From contig NZ_CP022188.1 in assembly GCF_003111665.1 (NCBI RefSeq), forward strand, positions 682,001 to 746,000: DNA of 64,000 nt, read 5' to 3'. This DNA comes from Parazoarcus communis. Lineage in GTDB: Bacteria; Pseudomonadota; Gammaproteobacteria; Burkholderiales; Rhodocyclaceae. Every line of letters begins with the position of its first letter. Positions within the stretch are counted from its first letter, which is position 1. Below the pieces are notes generated by a model that was given only the letters and a program-made list of their open reading frames with translations, did no database searches and was not told the origin of the DNA. Both the position numbers and the translations under genes were made by a program. Shown in pieces: positions 62,437 through 64,000 of the stretch.

Positions 62437-64000
62437 ATGCAAGTAACAGGACAATCATTGATCGGCAGCCAGGCCGTGCTTTCGACCGGCAAGCCGATTC
62501 AGGCACTCAACCCCGCAACGGGGGCGTTCATCGAACCTGCATTCAGAGGCTGCGGCGCCGAAGAGCTTGACCGCGCCTGCGCGCTCGCGGCAGCGGCGGC
62601 TACGGCCTTTCGCAATACGCCGCTTCAAGTCCGTGCGAACTTCCTTGAGACCGTCGCGACCGAGATCGAAGCCCTCGGTCACGCACTGATCGAGCGCTGC
62701 ATGCTGGAATCCGGTTTGCCGCGCGCACGCCTGGAAGGCGAACGCGCCCGGACCTGCGGCCAGCTGCGCCTGTTTGCGTCGGTGGTACGCACCGGCGAGT
62801 GGCTCGATGTACGCATCGAACCGGCCTTGCCCGAGCGCCAGCCCCTGCCCCGCTCCGATCTGCGCCTGCAGAACATTGCCATCGGCCCGGTGGCAGTATT
62901 CGGCGCCAGCAACTTTCCGCTGGCATTCAGCGTCGCCGGTGGCGACACGGCCTCGGCCTTCGCTGCAGGATGTCCTGTGGTCGTGAAAGCGCACGCGGCA
63001 CATCCGGGCACCTCGGAACTCGTCGGCCGTGCGATTCAGACCGCGGTCTCCAAGTGCGGCCTTCCCGAGGGGGTGTTCTCCCTGCTGTTCGGCACGGGCA
63101 ACGAGCTTGGCCTCGCGCTGGTATCGGATTCACGCATCAAGGCCGTGGGCTTCACCGGTTCGCGCAGCGGCGGCATGGCACTGATGAAGGCCGCTCAGGC
63201 ACGGCCCCAGCCCATCCCGGTGTACGCGGAGATGAGCAGCATCAACCCGGTATTTCTGCTCCCCGATGCACTCCAGCAACGTGGCGCTGCACTCGCCGAA
63301 GGCTTTGTGGCGTCGCTTGCGATGGGCGCTGGGCAGTTCTGCACCAATCCCGGCCTGGTGGTCGGCGTGCGCGGCACGGCGCTCGACACCTTTCTGCATG
63401 CGGTCGCGCAGGCGGTCTCCGGCGTTGGCGCCCAGACCATGCTTTCGCCAGGCATTCATGCTGCGTATAACGACGGTTCGGGGGCGCTCGCGGGCCACGC
63501 CAGGGTCAGGCCGGTGGGCCAGGGCGCAGCTGCCGAAGGCCCCTGCCAATGCCAGGCCAGGGTGTTCGTTACGGCGGCATCCGACTTCCTCGAGGATGAA
63601 GTGCTGCAGCGCGAGGTGTTCGGGGCGACCTCGCTGGTCGTCGAATGCGAGGACTGGGCCGAGGTCGAACGCGTTGCGCAATCTCTTGAAGGTCAGTTGA
63701 CGGCCACGCTGCTCATGGATGAAAGCGACCTCGAAAAGGCGGCTCAGTTGCTGCCGGTGCTTGAGGAGAAGGCAGGGCGCCTGCTGGTCAACAACTGGCC
63801 GACGGGCGTGGAGGTGTGCCACGCGATGGTGCACGGCGGCCCCTTCCCCGCAACCTCCGACGCCCGCACGACGTCAGTCGGCACGGCGGCGATTCAGCGC
63901 TTTCTGCGCCCGGTCTGCTATCAGAACCTGCCCCAGGCGCTGTTGCCCGAAGCCCTCCGCGACGGCAATCCGTCAGGCGTGTCCAGACTGGTGGGCGGGA
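62437..64000 (+). CDS. Aldehyde dehydrogenase, alpha-ketoglutaric semialdehyde dehydrogenase-like (partial)
   Basis: At least 521 residues, running past the window end; the normal family length is about 525. The reading frame starts at ATG 62437, 46 bases after tctA. It has [10 protein letters not shown] near the N-terminus, [19 protein letters not shown] for the cofactor, [10 protein letters not shown], the catalytic Glu in [13 protein letters not shown], and the active-site Cys in [10 protein letters not shown]. This NADP-type KGSADH family oxidises 2,5-dioxopentanoate to 2-oxoglutarate in sugar-acid and hydroxyproline breakdown. Together with the aldolase and TctABC it points to catabolism of an imported sugar acid or hydroxy acid. 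Confidence 0.9.
   Translation, partial: MQVTGQSLIGSQAVLSTGKPIQALNPATGAFIEPAFRGCGAEELDRACALAAAAATAFRNTPLQVRANFLETVATEIEALGHALIERCMLESGLPRARLEGERARTCGQLRLFASVVRTGEWLDVRIEPALPERQPLPRSDLRLQNIAIGPVAVFGASNFPLAFSVAGGDTASAFAAGCPVVVKAHAAHPGTSELVGRAIQTAVSKCGLPEGVFSLLFGTGNELGLALVSDSRIKAVGFTGSRSGGMALMKAAQARPQPIPVYAEMSSINPVFLLPDALQQRGAALAEGFVASLAMGAGQFCTNPGLVVGVRGTALDTFLHAVAQAVSGVGAQTMLSPGIHAAYNDGSGALAGHARVRPVGQGAAAEGPCQCQARVFVTAASDFLEDEVLQREVFGATSLVVECEDWAEVERVAQSLEGQLTATLLMDESDLEKAAQLLPVLEEKAGRLLVNNWPTGVEVCHAMVHGGPFPATSDARTTSVGTAAIQRFLRPVCYQNLPQALLPEALRDGNPSGVSRLVGG

Overview
The window is GC-rich, densely coded DNA from what is most likely a betaproteobacterium of the Rhodocyclales (Thauera/Azoarcus/Aromatoleum type). 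This placement is inferred from several things seen together: a fused cobL in a B12-riboswitch cobalamin operon, a PEP-CTERM protein, the gene order pcm-like/rhodanese/tolC, a sigma-54 type IV pilin, a TRAP permease with a C-terminal extension, and a Bug/TctAB transporter. I saw no rRNA, tRNA, CRISPR array, phage or intact insertion sequence.

Layout. 0-5.3 kb: a FeeM-like acyltransferase fused to a PilZ domain, an M48 peptidase, an RhlE-type DEAD-box helicase, and bluB. 5.4-15.1 kb: a cobalamin riboswitch followed by a tightly coupled corrin-ring operon (cbiM-like, cobM, cbiX, cobH, cbiD, cobL, cobI, cbiG, cobE, cobJ, 2Fe-2S ferredoxin). A ~230-bp imperfect palindrome interrupts it exactly at the cobI/cbiG junction. 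15.2-24 kb: a CoA-transferase, a PEP-CTERM protein, pilA with a sigma-54 promoter, a membrane GT-C/TPR protein facing pilA, an Adhesin_E/alpha-carbonic-anhydrase fusion, a MocR regulator and a lipoprotein. 24-29 kb: a TetR-controlled RND efflux pair. 29.1-31.5 kb: isoaspartyl-methyltransferase-like, rhodanese and TolC genes. 31.6-35.2 kb: an OmpR/histidine-kinase pair, an EF-hand protein and a class III cyclase with an FHA domain. 35.3-38.4 kb: an operon of NMP phosphorylase-like, PRPP-synthase-like and tag genes. 38.5-44.3 kb: a YegD-type Hsp70, a nitronate monooxygenase-like flavoprotein and a large Cache-PAS-GGDEF-EAL protein. 44.5-50 kb: a possible 42-residue membrane protein, an M14 peptidase, an alpha/beta hydrolase, a small membrane protein and a TRAP fused permease. 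50.4-56.2 kb: a signalling cluster of HD-GYP response regulator, TolC-like protein, PhnD-like binding protein and histidine kinase, followed by a decayed ohr fragment. 56.4-58.1 kb: an MFS exporter. 58.5-64 kb: a catabolic operon of RraA-like aldolase, Bug receptor, TctB, TctA and an aldehyde dehydrogenase that runs off the window.

The observations most worth following up are the palindrome inside the cob operon, the four-gene c-di-GMP/PhnD/TolC/kinase cluster, the GT-C/TPR gene facing pilA, the carbonic anhydrase domain that has lost a zinc ligand, and the NMP phosphorylase/PRPP synthase pair. Start codons were chosen from ribosome-binding sites, overlaps and family length. All functional calls rest on motif and family recognition from sequence alone.
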